Positions 1 to 5,641 are shown, counted from the first letter of the stretch. The stretch is DNA of 10,828 nt from Bacillota bacterium (GCA_012727415.1 JAAYHI010000045.1:1-10828); one strand, 5' to 3'. Notes: generated by a model from the letters alone, not told the origin. Translations and numbers: made by a program.

Positions 1-12
1 GATTTAACTATA

Positions 13-85
13 TAGCAGGGGTAGGACTCGAACCTACGGCCTCCGGGTTATGAGCCCGACGAGCTGCCAGCTGCTCCACCCCGCG
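13..85 (-). tRNA. Initiator tRNA-Met (CAT anticodon), CCA not encoded
   Basis: The minus strand folds into a full cloverleaf of 73 nt. Acceptor strands are CGCGGGG and CCCTGCT, the D arm is GAGC/GCTC with an 8-nt loop, the anticodon loop is CTCATAA (anticodon at 50-52), and the T arm is GTAGG/CCTAC around TTCGAGT. Initiator hallmarks are present: no Watson-Crick pair at 1-72, an A11-U24 pair, and three consecutive G-C pairs at the base of the anticodon stem. Unusually, position 72 is U (C1xU72) where bacterial initiators normally have A72. The discriminator is A73, and the next bases are TAT, so CCA must be added after transcription. Pairs 4-69 (G-U) and 27-43 (U-G) are wobbles. In B. subtilis a tRNA-Met also follows yabR, with spoIIE beyond, so spoIIE is the expected next gene outside the window (inference). 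Confidence 0.95.
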
Positions 86-96
86 TCACAAAGGAT

Positions 97-125
97 ATTG
101 TATCTTATTGTAAAGAAAGAGTCAA
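97..125 (-). promoter_or_regulatory. Sigma-A promoter of the initiator tRNA
   Basis: On the minus strand there is TTGACT (120-125) and TACAAT (97-102) separated by exactly 17 bases. Each hexamer differs from the sigma-A consensus at one base. The predicted start of transcription is near position 90, leaving a 5' leader of only about five bases before tRNA nucleotide 1 at 85. This is the best vegetative promoter in the window and makes the tRNA a unit separate from the yabR operon. I see no hairpin terminator between yabR and this promoter. Confidence 0.8.
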
Positions 126-145
126 GGGCAGCTTCATGGCAATTG

Positions 146-514
146 TTACCAATTCCGCCTGCCTCCACGTCCTCCCCGCTTATTGTCTGTTTTGCGGCGA
201 AGGTCAGACTGTCTTTCCTCACTTTCCTTAATGAATTTAGATAAACGATCTTCAAAGGCCTTTTGTATATCCCTTTGACTTTCATTGGCACGGCGTATAG
301 AGAGTCCGATTTTGCCCTCTGAAATGGATATTACTTTAACTTTTACTTCCTGGTTAAGTTGCAGGTAATCATTGATGTCCCGGACGAAACTATCGGCAAC
401 CTCGGAAATATGGACAAGGCCAGTTTCCTTGGTGGGCAATAAAACAAAGGCGCCAAAGTTAGTAATTCCGGTAACTTCTCCCGTTAATACCTGCCCCACC
501 TGCAAAGATGACAT
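146..514 (-). CDS. yabR: S1-domain RNA-binding protein, YabR family
   Basis: This 122-residue protein has an N-terminal S1 (OB-fold) RNA-binding domain at about residues 4-76, with the typical VGQVLTGEVTGITNFGAFV start, the GLVHISEVAD strand and the IGLSIRRA end. A charged linker follows and then a basic Arg/Gly-rich tail ending GGRGGRRNW, suited to nonspecific RNA contact. The family is a small cytoplasmic relative of ribosomal protein S1 and polynucleotide phosphorylase S1 domains, and YabR-type proteins have been linked to ribosome or translation functions. Start: ATG at 514 preceded by AGGGGAGG (527-534), with a rather long 12-nt spacing. It is the last gene of the yabP-yabQ-divIC-yabR unit, 34 nt after divIC, which is the B. 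subtilis order. The exact molecular target cannot be read from the sequence. Confidence 0.93.
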   Translation of the reverse strand: MSSLQVGQVLTGEVTGITNFGAFVLLPTKETGLVHISEVADSFVRDINDYLQLNQEVKVKVISISEGKIGLSIRRANESQRDIQKAFEDRLSKFIKESEERQSDLRRKTDNKRGGRGGRRNW

Positions 515-548
515 CCTAGAGTAATTCCTCCCCTGTATATTTTAAGTG

Positions 549-863
549 CTACCTGTAAGGCAAAATATAGACTGTTTCCCCGTCCCGAACGAGGCCAAGC
601 TCCTTGCGGGCCAGGCCTTCAAGGTACTCCGGATTCTCCTGGATAAGCTCGATTTCTCTTTTTAAGATTTCATTTTCACTGGAGTACTTATCAATATCCG
701 CCAGGACTTCCTGTTGCCTCGCCTTGAGATTGCGCAGAGAAAGCTGCTGATTGATTATTATTATTGCAAAATAAATCATAAAAGCAAAGAAGAGGACAGT
801 GAGCCATTTTCCTTTGCGAGTGAAATCAACTCTTTTTACCTTACGAGATGCTTTTCCAGCCAC
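549..863 (-). CDS. divIC: Septum formation initiator DivIC (FtsB family)
   Basis: This 104-residue bitopic membrane protein has the standard FtsB/DivIC layout. A short basic cytoplasmic N-terminus (residues 1-19, rich in Lys/Arg) is followed by one transmembrane helix at about 20-38 (LTVLFFAFMIYFAIIII), then a coiled coil at about 40-76 with heptad-like Leu/Ile spacing. The conserved C-terminal part reads NPEYLEGLARKELGLVRDGE, ending in YILPY. In the family, DivIC pairs with FtsL and DivIB on the outer face of the membrane and helps recruit and activate septal peptidoglycan synthesis. The start is a GTG at 863, with GGGGG (872-876) eight bases upstream. It lies 28 nt after yabQ. Because yabP and yabQ are sporulation genes in relatives, vegetative expression of divIC needs either a shared vegetative promoter or an internal one. 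I see no convincing internal sigma-A promoter. Confidence 0.93.
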   Translation of the reverse strand: MAGKASRKVKRVDFTRKGKWLTVLFFAFMIYFAIIIINQQLSLRNLKARQQEVLADIDKYSSENEILKREIELIQENPEYLEGLARKELGLVRDGETVYILPYR

Positions 864-891
864 TTAACACACCCCCGCAACTAGTATCATT

Positions 892-1365
892 CTACGTCGC
901 TGGCGGATAATCCTTCCGGGAACTGACCAATTCTTTAGCTTTTAACAAAATAACAGATGCCAAAGACAAAAAAAGTAAGTTAATTATGTCCGGTATTGCG
1001 GCGATAGCCCTTAAGACAGCCCGCAGGGGCAAAGTTATTCGCCATAACCATTTTAACACCTTTAACCCCGTTTCGAAAGCCCACTGATAAAATTTCAAAG
1101 TAATTGCACTCAAAAAGTGAAAATATAGAAAAACCCCCAGCCCCATGCTGACAAAGGCATACAGACGCAATTCCAGGAAATTAAGCTGCATTAAGACAGC
1201 AAAAACCAGGCAGATAATTGATGCCCAAAAGAGCAAATCTGCAATTGCTTTAGTAATATTATTGCCCTTTCTGGTAACGACCCGGAGCAAGTCCCCCCAC
1301 AGCCCAACAAAAACCCCGACAGAAAACATTACGGCAAAGATTAAGCCTTGTATCGCCAAGGACAC
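892..1365 (-). CDS. yabQ: Spore cortex protein YabQ
   Basis: This very hydrophobic protein of 157 residues has predicted membrane segments at about 4-26, 41-61 and 68-92, an amphipathic basic stretch at 93-118, and a further segment at about 121-144, before a short charged tail. The N-terminal FAVMFSVGVFVGLWGDLLR followed by Arg is typical of YabQ. In B. subtilis, YabQ is made in the mother cell under sigma-E, sits in the forespore outer membrane and is needed for cortex formation. Its biochemical activity is unknown. The start is a GTG at 1365. Its Shine-Dalgarno (AAGGG) overlaps the TAA stop of yabP, whose last base is at 1379, so translation is probably coupled. The assignment rests on both sequence character and position between yabP and divIC. 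Confidence 0.9.
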   Translation of the reverse strand: MSLAIQGLIFAVMFSVGVFVGLWGDLLRVVTRKGNNITKAIADLLFWASIICLVFAVLMQLNFLELRLYAFVSMGLGVFLYFHFLSAITLKFYQWAFETGLKVLKWLWRITLPLRAVLRAIAAIPDIINLLFLSLASVILLKAKELVSSRKDYPPAT

Positions 1366-1378
1366 AGTCTTAGCACCC

Positions 1379-1660
1379 TTACTTAAAGATCTTCTCTAGT
1401 AAACTGCGCCTGCCGGCTGTTCTTTCGCCGCTATAACGGGTTTCGGATATCAAACCCACTATCTCGACAACACCCTGTTCCAAATTGAGATTCCGCATAT
1501 CCAACCCTTCTCCTTTAATGTGGAGCATGCCGTGGCTGGTCTCCAGAAGAATTTCTTCCGGATTGAAACTTTCCACCCTGGACACCCCGGTAACGTGCAT
1601 TTGTTCCTGATTGTGTAAAATCAGCTTATGCTCTACCCCCGACAACTTACTATCAACCAT
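1379..1660 (-). CDS. yabP: Sporulation protein YabP
   Basis: This 93-residue protein matches the YabP/YqfC family. Recognisable blocks are HKLILHNQEQMHVTGVSRVESF, then EEILLETSHGMLHIKGEGL, then LNLEQGVVEIVGLI. In B. subtilis, YabP belongs to the mother-cell sigma-E regulon and sits with yabQ. YqfC relatives are linked to the forespore envelope, but no enzyme activity is known. I chose ATG at 1660 because AGGGGG (1669-1674) lies eight bases upstream. The alternative in-frame GTG at 1669 would use the last G of that same Shine-Dalgarno as its first base, which is implausible. It is the first gene of the operon, separated from the spoIID-like gene by a terminator. The usual upstream partner yabO (S4 domain) is missing. 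Confidence 0.9.
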   Translation of the reverse strand: MVDSKLSGVEHKLILHNQEQMHVTGVSRVESFNPEEILLETSHGMLHIKGEGLDMRNLNLEQGVVEIVGLISETRYSGERTAGRRSLLEKIFK

Positions 1661-1678
1661 TAGCTCCACCCCCTAATG

Positions 1679-1686
1679 ATTATATG
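1679..1686 (-). promoter_or_regulatory. Candidate -10 element of the yabP operon
   Basis: The minus strand reads CATATAAT here. It contains a perfect sigma-A -10 (TATAAT, 1679-1684) and also matches the sigma-E -10 pattern CATACAAT at seven of eight positions. No good -35 of either class lies at the right distance: the hexamer 17 bases upstream is ATTCTA. Transcription would start near 1672, inside the AGGGGG Shine-Dalgarno, giving a leader of only about 12 nt. The position just after the spoIID terminator supports a promoter here, but its class is undecided. Confidence 0.4.
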
Positions 1687-1707
1687 CTGTGAGAGCCTAA
1701 TTAGAAT

Positions 1708-1728
1708 AAAAAAGCCGGTAGTCCGGCT
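1708..1728 (-). terminator. Intrinsic terminator of the spoIID-like gene
   Basis: The minus strand forms AGCCGG-ACTA-CCGGCT, a perfect 6-bp stem with a 4-nt loop, running into six T residues (1708-1713). The 5' arm begins inside the TAG stop codon of the spoIID-like gene (1727-1729), so the hairpin and the stop overlap. It separates that gene from the yabP operon. Confidence 0.8.
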
Positions 1729-2692
1729 AATCCCATAGCTTTTGGATGTCGACCCCCGAGAAAAATTTTTTGACAATCTCTTCAGCAGAAATGCCTTCCT
1801 CTGCCCAGCCTTTAGCCCCCCATTGGCAAAGGCCCACTCCATGTCCGTAGCCGCGGCCGGTAAATTTTACTTCGTTGCCGGAAATGACAGGGGAGTCTAC
1901 CAGGGTTGAACGCAATTCAGTACTGCCCAGAGCCAGTCTTAATTCTGGAGCGGGAACGCTGACGCCGCCAATAACAAAATTTATTGCCCTTCCATTTTCA
2001 GATTTCCCTATTTCAATAGACGAAAAATCCCCAGGGTCTTCATTGGCAATTGATATTACAGCAGCGCGAATTTCTGCCTTGGAAAAGGTCTTGGACCAAA
2101 ATTCAATCTCTTCATCCACATATTCTCTGCAGGGATTTTCTACGGGTTTAAGATAGGGTGGTCCTTCGCCCTGAAAATTCAGACCTGCCTTTGGCGTCGC
2201 TGTAATTCCCCCGCAGTAGGCATGAAACCAAGCGCGAACAAAATTACCCTCGTATACCGCCACCATGCCTCTGGTTTTGTTCACCGCTTCCCTGACATTA
2301 TCATTTATCCTGGAGGGGTCGTAGGCCTGGAATTCTTCAATATTGGAAGAGGCATGAGCATCCCGGCCCGGCAAAGTTCCCTGCTCCGCTATCTTCTGCA
2401 ATGTAAAGGTTCTGGCCTCAATCGCTTGGGCCGCCAGTGCTTCCAGCGGCCAGTCTGGATCCATTTCCGCAGCGACCACACCCTGAATATACTCCTCCAT
2501 TTTCATAGTCACAACGCTTTCCTCATCCGCGATATATACTCGCAACTGGGGCTCAACATTTTCTCCCTGGGAGATTTCCTCGGGGATTTCCACCATTTGC
2601 TCTTTTTCTTCCTCCTGGGGTTTTCCCTTACATCCAACCGCTGCCCAGGCGATCAGAGAAATGACAACCAGGACTATCAGCATTCGTCGCAT
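1727..2692 (-). CDS. spoIID: SpoIID/LytB-family peptidoglycan lytic transglycosylase, probable lipoprotein
   Basis: This 321-residue protein belongs to the SpoIID family, which cleaves glycan strands; SpoIID itself acts with SpoIIP and SpoIIM during forespore engulfment. Residues 1-21 form a basic N-terminus, a hydrophobic segment and AVGC, a slightly weak lipobox, so Cys21 may be lipidated; otherwise the segment is a membrane anchor. An acidic linker (22-47) precedes the domain. Family motifs are MEEYIQGVVAAEM (65-77; Glu76 fits the catalytic Glu), ALAAQAIEARTF (85-96), the H-A-Y-C-G-G block (157-162) and GYGHGVGLCQWGAKGWAEEG (281-300). Cys160, Cys188 and Cys289 lie in the extracytoplasmic domain. 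I chose ATG at 2692 because GGGAGGT (2699-2705) sits six bases upstream; an in-frame ATG at 2710 has no such site. It forms a single-gene unit between two terminators. It could be the engulfment SpoIID or a paralogue, since the usual spoIIQ/spoIIID neighbours are not here. Confidence 0.85.
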   Translation of the reverse strand: MRRMLIVLVVISLIAWAAVGCKGKPQEEEKEQMVEIPEEISQGENVEPQLRVYIADEESVVTMKMEEYIQGVVAAEMDPDWPLEALAAQAIEARTFTLQKIAEQGTLPGRDAHASSNIEEFQAYDPSRINDNVREAVNKTRGMVAVYEGNFVRAWFHAYCGGITATPKAGLNFQGEGPPYLKPVENPCREYVDEEIEFWSKTFSKAEIRAAVISIANEDPGDFSSIEIGKSENGRAINFVIGGVSVPAPELRLALGSTELRSTLVDSPVISGNEVKFTGRGYGHGVGLCQWGAKGWAEEGISAEEIVKKFFSGVDIQKLWD

Positions 2693-2751
2693 TAGCTTAC
2701 CTCCCATCATTCATCCATTACTAGCTTTAGACGGGGAGTAATAAACTATGC

Positions 2752-2779
2752 AAAAAAAATCTGGCCCACATAGTGGGCC
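2752..2779 (-). terminator. Intrinsic terminator of the HU gene
   Basis: The minus strand carries GGCCCAC-TAT-GTGGGCC, a perfect 7-bp GC-rich stem with a 3-nt loop, followed after three bases by eight T residues (2752-2759). It begins ten bases after the HU stop codon and is one of the strongest terminators in the window. Confidence 0.88.
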
Positions 2780-2789
2780 TGACTTACAA

Positions 2790-3062
2790 CTATTTAACCA
2801 GTTCTTTGAAACCTTTGCCTGCCTTAAATGCAGGAACGTTAGTGGCAGGGATTTTAATTTGCTCGCCAGTGCTGGGATTGCGGCCGAGCTTAGCTGCCCG
2901 CTTCCTCTTTTCAAAGGTGCCAAAGCCAATGATCTGGACTTTTTCGCCTTTGGCGACAGTTCCCATAATGCCATCCAGAACCGCGTTTACAGCCTTTTCA
3001 CTGTCTTTTTTGGTGAAGCCAGTCTTCTCAGCAACCAGTTGAATGAGATCAGTCTTGTTCAC
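2790..3062 (-). CDS. hup: DNA-binding protein HU
   Basis: This 90-residue protein is a standard bacterial HU of family length. It starts with MNKTDLIQLVAEKTG, has the FGTFEKRKRAAKLGRNP motif leading into the DNA-gripping arm (STGEQIKIPA), and ends in the amphipathic helix FKAGKGFKELVK. HU homodimers bind and bend DNA with little sequence preference and compact the nucleoid. The start is a GTG at 3062, with a near-perfect AAGGAGGT (3069-3076) six bases upstream, so high translation is expected despite the GTG. In clostridial relatives hup commonly sits in this cluster between mazG and an S4-domain gene; here both of those are missing. A strong terminator follows. The 238-nt upstream gap holds no clear sigma-A promoter, so HU may be transcribed from the flippase gene or from a promoter I cannot recognise. 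Confidence 0.97.
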   Translation of the reverse strand: MNKTDLIQLVAEKTGFTKKDSEKAVNAVLDGIMGTVAKGEKVQIIGFGTFEKRKRAAKLGRNPSTGEQIKIPATNVPAFKAGKGFKELVK

Positions 3063-3300
3063 GATATAACCTCCTTGGTTTATTGGAAATAAGATGTAAC
3101 TTACCTATTCTCCATCAATTAGCAATCTCCTGCTAGCCCTCAAGGATTTTCTATTAAAAACCTTGATTTTCTGCTCTTAGACGCCAATCTGCCGCGGAGC
3201 AAAGACGAATTGCAGAGATGTATGCAATAACAAGTCTCCCAATTCCCAAGTTATTTTATACCTGCTGGCCCTGAATCGTGCAGCTGATTGTACAAGGATA
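3063..3300. other. Noncoding gap between flippase gene and HU
   Basis: This is 238 bases with no convincing open reading frame. It holds the HU Shine-Dalgarno, an imperfect hairpin (3140-3166), a short inverted repeat TTGCA-N8-TGCAA (3209-3226), and two 12-base near-copies of AGGGCYAGCAGG read on the minus strand (3129-3140 and 3262-3273). The best sigma-A-like pair is a weak TTGATG-N18-TCTTAT. No intrinsic terminator follows the flippase gene. In relatives a mazG gene lies here; I see no remnant of one. Confidence 0.6.
3140..3166. repeat. Imperfect inverted repeat upstream of HU
   Basis: The plus strand has TCAAGG (3140-3145) and CCTTGA (3161-3166). Inside them TTTT pairs with AAAA after one A-A mismatch, leaving a 5-nt loop. 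On the minus (transcribed) strand it is followed by GGGCTAGC rather than T residues, so it is not a terminator in that direction. Function is unknown; it may be an operator or a structure in the HU leader. Confidence 0.5.
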
Positions 3301-4923
3301 TTATTTTAATAACTTCAGGTGAGAGAGAATAGTTGCCAGCCTGGGTCCAACCCCAGGAATAAGTTCAATTTCTGAACGGGTAATGGTCCCAGTGACAATT
3401 GTAGCAAGACCGTAAAGGACAATGCCCGCTCCAATTGCAGCAAAGACTGCAAAACCAACGGCAAGAGTTTCACTGCCAAAGAGCGATCCCCCCATTTTGT
3501 CAAACAAAGGATAGAGAAAATAAATGCTGATCCCCATCAAGACAGAATTCAACGCTGGTTTGATAAATGTTGCAAGGACCGAAACGCCGCTGCCTATAAT
3601 TCTTTTGATGGCACGCAGGTTGAGGTAGGATGCGATTGCAAAAGCTACAATGGTGCCTGCCGCCGGCCCCAGAATATTTATTGATGGTATGGGTGTAAGA
3701 AAATAATTAATGGTGACCTTTACCAACAGGCCAACAAACATATGGCTAACTGGCAGTAAAGTCTTCCCTACCCCCTGCAGTACCGGGGTGGTCGTCTGGT
3801 TGAGAATGATAAAGATGGCGGCAAAGGCTGCCAGGGACAGTGACCTGGCCACAGATATGTCAAAGAGAAAAATACTGATGGGTTCGGCTAAAATAAACAA
3901 GCCAACAGCAGAAGGCATGGCAATAATCTGACTCACCCGGATTGCAAGGCTGCTGATTTTTTGAATCAAGGTATGTTGTTTTTGAGCGTATGCCTTTGAA
4001 ACTGCTGGCAGCAAAGATGTGCCCAAGCCTATCGTCAGGATGCCGGGAACATTGACCAGGGCCATAGCCGCCCCAGATAAATTCCCCAGCATACCCAAAG
4101 CAGCATCTTCACTGAATCCTCCTGCCTGGAGACGGGGAAGAATTAAAGTGGAGTCGACCATGTTGACAATGGGCACAATAATACTGCCAATTGTAACCGG
4201 CAATGCCAGGGCGAAAATTTCTTTAATGACTTTTTTCGTGGGGGACAAAATATTCTGGTCGGAAAGGGACAGCTCCCTGTTATACTCAGGTTTAAGGCGA
4301 AAGTAAAAAATAATCAGCAGAATCAGGCCAGCTCCCGCACCTGTGACCGCACCAAAAGCGGCGCCGGCAGCTCCAAGTTCGAGGCTGCGCTTGACGAAAA
4401 TGCCGGCAAGAAGAAAAATAGTGCCTACCCGAACGATCTGTTCCAGAATTGAAGCCAAGGCAGAGGGCTCCATGCGCTGCTGCCCCTGGAAGAAACCCCG
4501 CAAAGCAGATTTAACTGCGTAGAAAGCAATAGCAGGAGCAATGGCCAACAGGGGGTACAGAGTTCTCGGGACCTTAAGCACTTTTTCCGCGTAGTATGGG
4601 GCGGCCAGCATCAGGATACCCGTAAAAAGCAGGCCGGATGCCAACATCAGCATCAGAGACACGCGAAAAACCTGACGGGCACCGGTATAATTCTTAAGAG
4701 CTACTTTTTCCGATACTAACTTTGAAACCGCCAGGGGAACCCCAGCTGTGGAAATAGAAAGCATCATTGAGTATATGGGATATACCGCCATAAAAAGTCC
4801 CATGCCCTCTTTGCCAAGTATACCCCGCAGAGGAATCCGGTAGACAGTGCCGAGTATCTTGACAATAATATTGGCTATAGTAATTATTACTGCACCCTTG
4901 ATAAATTTGCCATCTTCCTGCAT
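3301..4923 (-). CDS. spoVB: SpoVB/YabM-type polysaccharide (lipid-linked oligosaccharide) flippase
   Basis: This is a polytopic membrane protein of 540 residues, normal for the SpoVB/MurJ branch of the MOP exporter superfamily, with roughly 14 hydrophobic segments. The N-terminus is diagnostic: GAVIITIANIIVKILGTVYR, then PLRGILGKEGMGLF and the Pro/Gly-rich STAGVPLAVSKLV block. Such proteins move lipid-linked peptidoglycan or polysaccharide precursors across the membrane; SpoVB is needed for cortex synthesis in B. subtilis, while the copy next to spoVT there is YabM, so the symbol is a family label. The C-terminus ends in an IPGVGPRLATIL segment and a basic tail. I chose ATG at 4923, with AGGAG (4933-4937) nine bases upstream; the in-frame GTG at 4944 lies upstream of that site. 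It has its own terminator-bounded 5' side. The mazG gene normally next is missing. Confidence 0.88.
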   Translation of the reverse strand: MQEDGKFIKGAVIITIANIIVKILGTVYRIPLRGILGKEGMGLFMAVYPIYSMMLSISTAGVPLAVSKLVSEKVALKNYTGARQVFRVSLMLMLASGLLFTGILMLAAPYYAEKVLKVPRTLYPLLAIAPAIAFYAVKSALRGFFQGQQRMEPSALASILEQIVRVGTIFLLAGIFVKRSLELGAAGAAFGAVTGAGAGLILLIIFYFRLKPEYNRELSLSDQNILSPTKKVIKEIFALALPVTIGSIIVPIVNMVDSTLILPRLQAGGFSEDAALGMLGNLSGAAMALVNVPGILTIGLGTSLLPAVSKAYAQKQHTLIQKISSLAIRVSQIIAMPSAVGLFILAEPISIFLFDISVARSLSLAAFAAIFIILNQTTTPVLQGVGKTLLPVSHMFVGLLVKVTINYFLTPIPSINILGPAAGTIVAFAIASYLNLRAIKRIIGSGVSVLATFIKPALNSVLMGISIYFLYPLFDKMGGSLFGSETLAVGFAVFAAIGAGIVLYGLATIVTGTITRSEIELIPGVGPRLATILSHLKLLK

Positions 4924-4952
4924 ATAACCTCTCTCCTCTCGCACTGGGCATT

Positions 4953-4958
4953 ATTATA
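4953..4958 (-). promoter_or_regulatory. Candidate -10 element of the flippase gene
   Basis: A perfect TATAAT lies on the minus strand 29 bases before the ATG and just after the spoVT terminator. The hexamer 17 bases upstream is GGAAAA (4976-4981), a poor sigma-A -35. Read one base longer, TATAATA with GAAAA at the sigma-G spacing is also a partial sigma-G match. A promoter is likely here because the terminator isolates the gene, but the sigma factor is uncertain. Confidence 0.4.
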
Positions 4959-4983
4959 TCAGACCTGAGATTATGTTTTCCAC

Positions 4984-5006
4984 AAAAAAAGGGACTATTA
5001 GTCCCT
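4984..5006 (-). terminator. Intrinsic terminator of spoVT
   Basis: The minus strand forms AGGGACT-AAT-AGTCCCT, a 7-bp perfect stem with a 3-nt loop, followed directly by a run of seven T residues. It starts two bases after the TAA stop of spoVT. Confidence 0.87.
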
Positions 5007-5008
5007 GT

Positions 5009-5566
5009 TTATTGAGCCATTTGTTTGGCAAGAAATCTGGCTGCAGTTTCAGCAAGTTTTACTTCCATCTCTCCCATCTTGGCATCGGGCTCCCGTGAAC
5101 AAAGAATTACTGCGCCAATGGGGTCCCCTGCAGAAATAATCGGGGCGATTACTTCTGCTGTAAACCTGCATTCTTCATCATCAGCCAGGCAACTGAGGCA
5201 CTCTTTTTGGCTTCCCGGTTTGTCAATTTTTACTGTCCTGCGTTCTTCCATAGCCATTTCTACAGCCGGGCCTACAGTTTTGTTAAGAAACTCCTTTTTG
5301 GGTGCCCCTGAGACAGCGATAATCATGTCACGATCAGCAATACAGGATATATGTCCTAATGACTCATAAAGGGAATCGGCATATTCCTTGGCGAAATCTC
5401 CAAGCTCGCCTATGGGAGAGTATTTCTTAAGGATTACTTCTCCGTCCCGATCTACAAATATCTCTAATGGATCGCCTTCACGAATTTTCAGGGTTCGGCG
5501 TATTTCTTTTGGAATTACAACTCGCCCAAGATCATCAATACGTCTGACAATACCCGTCGCTTTCAC
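5009..5566 (-). CDS. spoVT: Stage V sporulation protein T, AbrB/GAF transcriptional regulator
   Basis: This 185-residue protein has the full SpoVT layout. Residues 1-50 are the swapped-hairpin AbrB DNA-binding domain (MKATGIVRRIDDLGRVVIPK, EIRRTLKIREGDPLEIF), nearly invariant in the family. Residues 51-185 are the GAF-like ligand domain ending in APIISAGDPIGAVIL and a final helix. In B. subtilis, SpoVT is a tetrameric forespore regulator that modulates sigma-G genes. An unusual point is a Cys cluster, C123-x2-C126-x6-C133, in the GAF part, which I do not expect in Bacillus SpoVT. The start is GTG at 5566, with AAGGAGG (5574-5580) seven bases upstream. It is a single-gene unit: a sigma-G-like promoter lies upstream and a terminator directly follows. 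Confidence 0.96.
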   Translation of the reverse strand: MKATGIVRRIDDLGRVVIPKEIRRTLKIREGDPLEIFVDRDGEVILKKYSPIGELGDFAKEYADSLYESLGHISCIADRDMIIAVSGAPKKEFLNKTVGPAVEMAMEERRTVKIDKPGSQKECLSCLADDEECRFTAEVIAPIISAGDPIGAVILCSREPDAKMGEMEVKLAETAARFLAKQMAQ

Positions 5567-5610
5567 CGTCTTGCCTCCTTAAGTCAAGTTATTTATGTCC
5601 CGGTCATTGC

Positions 5611-5641
5611 TAGTATATATCCCACAGGCAGTATTTATTCA
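5611..5641 (-). promoter_or_regulatory. Sigma-G-type promoter of spoVT
   Basis: On the minus strand there is TGAATA (5636-5641) and TATACTA (5611-5617) with an 18-base spacer. Against the B. subtilis sigma-G pattern (GHATR, 17-18 bases, CATNHTA), the -35 matches fully and the -10 at six of seven positions. There is no acceptable sigma-A -35. Transcription would begin near 5604, giving a leader of about 38 nt that includes the AAGGAGG site. This agrees with sigma-G control of spoVT in B. subtilis. Confidence 0.65.

Noticed and set aside
886..902. TAGAAT and GATACT as a vegetative promoter before divIC
   Set aside because: The hexamers 17 bases upstream do not resemble TTGACA, so the -10-like words alone are not enough.
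2222..2695. 157-codon open frame on the plus strand opposite the SpoIID-like gene
   Set aside because: The minus strand encodes all SpoIID motifs; the plus-strand product is Phe/His-rich low-quality sequence with no recognisable domain.
2747..2752. TGCATA on the minus strand as a sigma-F/sigma-G -35 for the SpoIID-like gene
   Set aside because: No matching -10 lies at 15-18 bases, and the motif sits within and just after the HU terminator T run; chance is more likely.
3140..3166. Hairpin as the terminator of the flippase gene
   Set aside because: In the transcribed direction the stem is followed by GGGCTAGC, not T residues; the T run lies on the untranscribed side.
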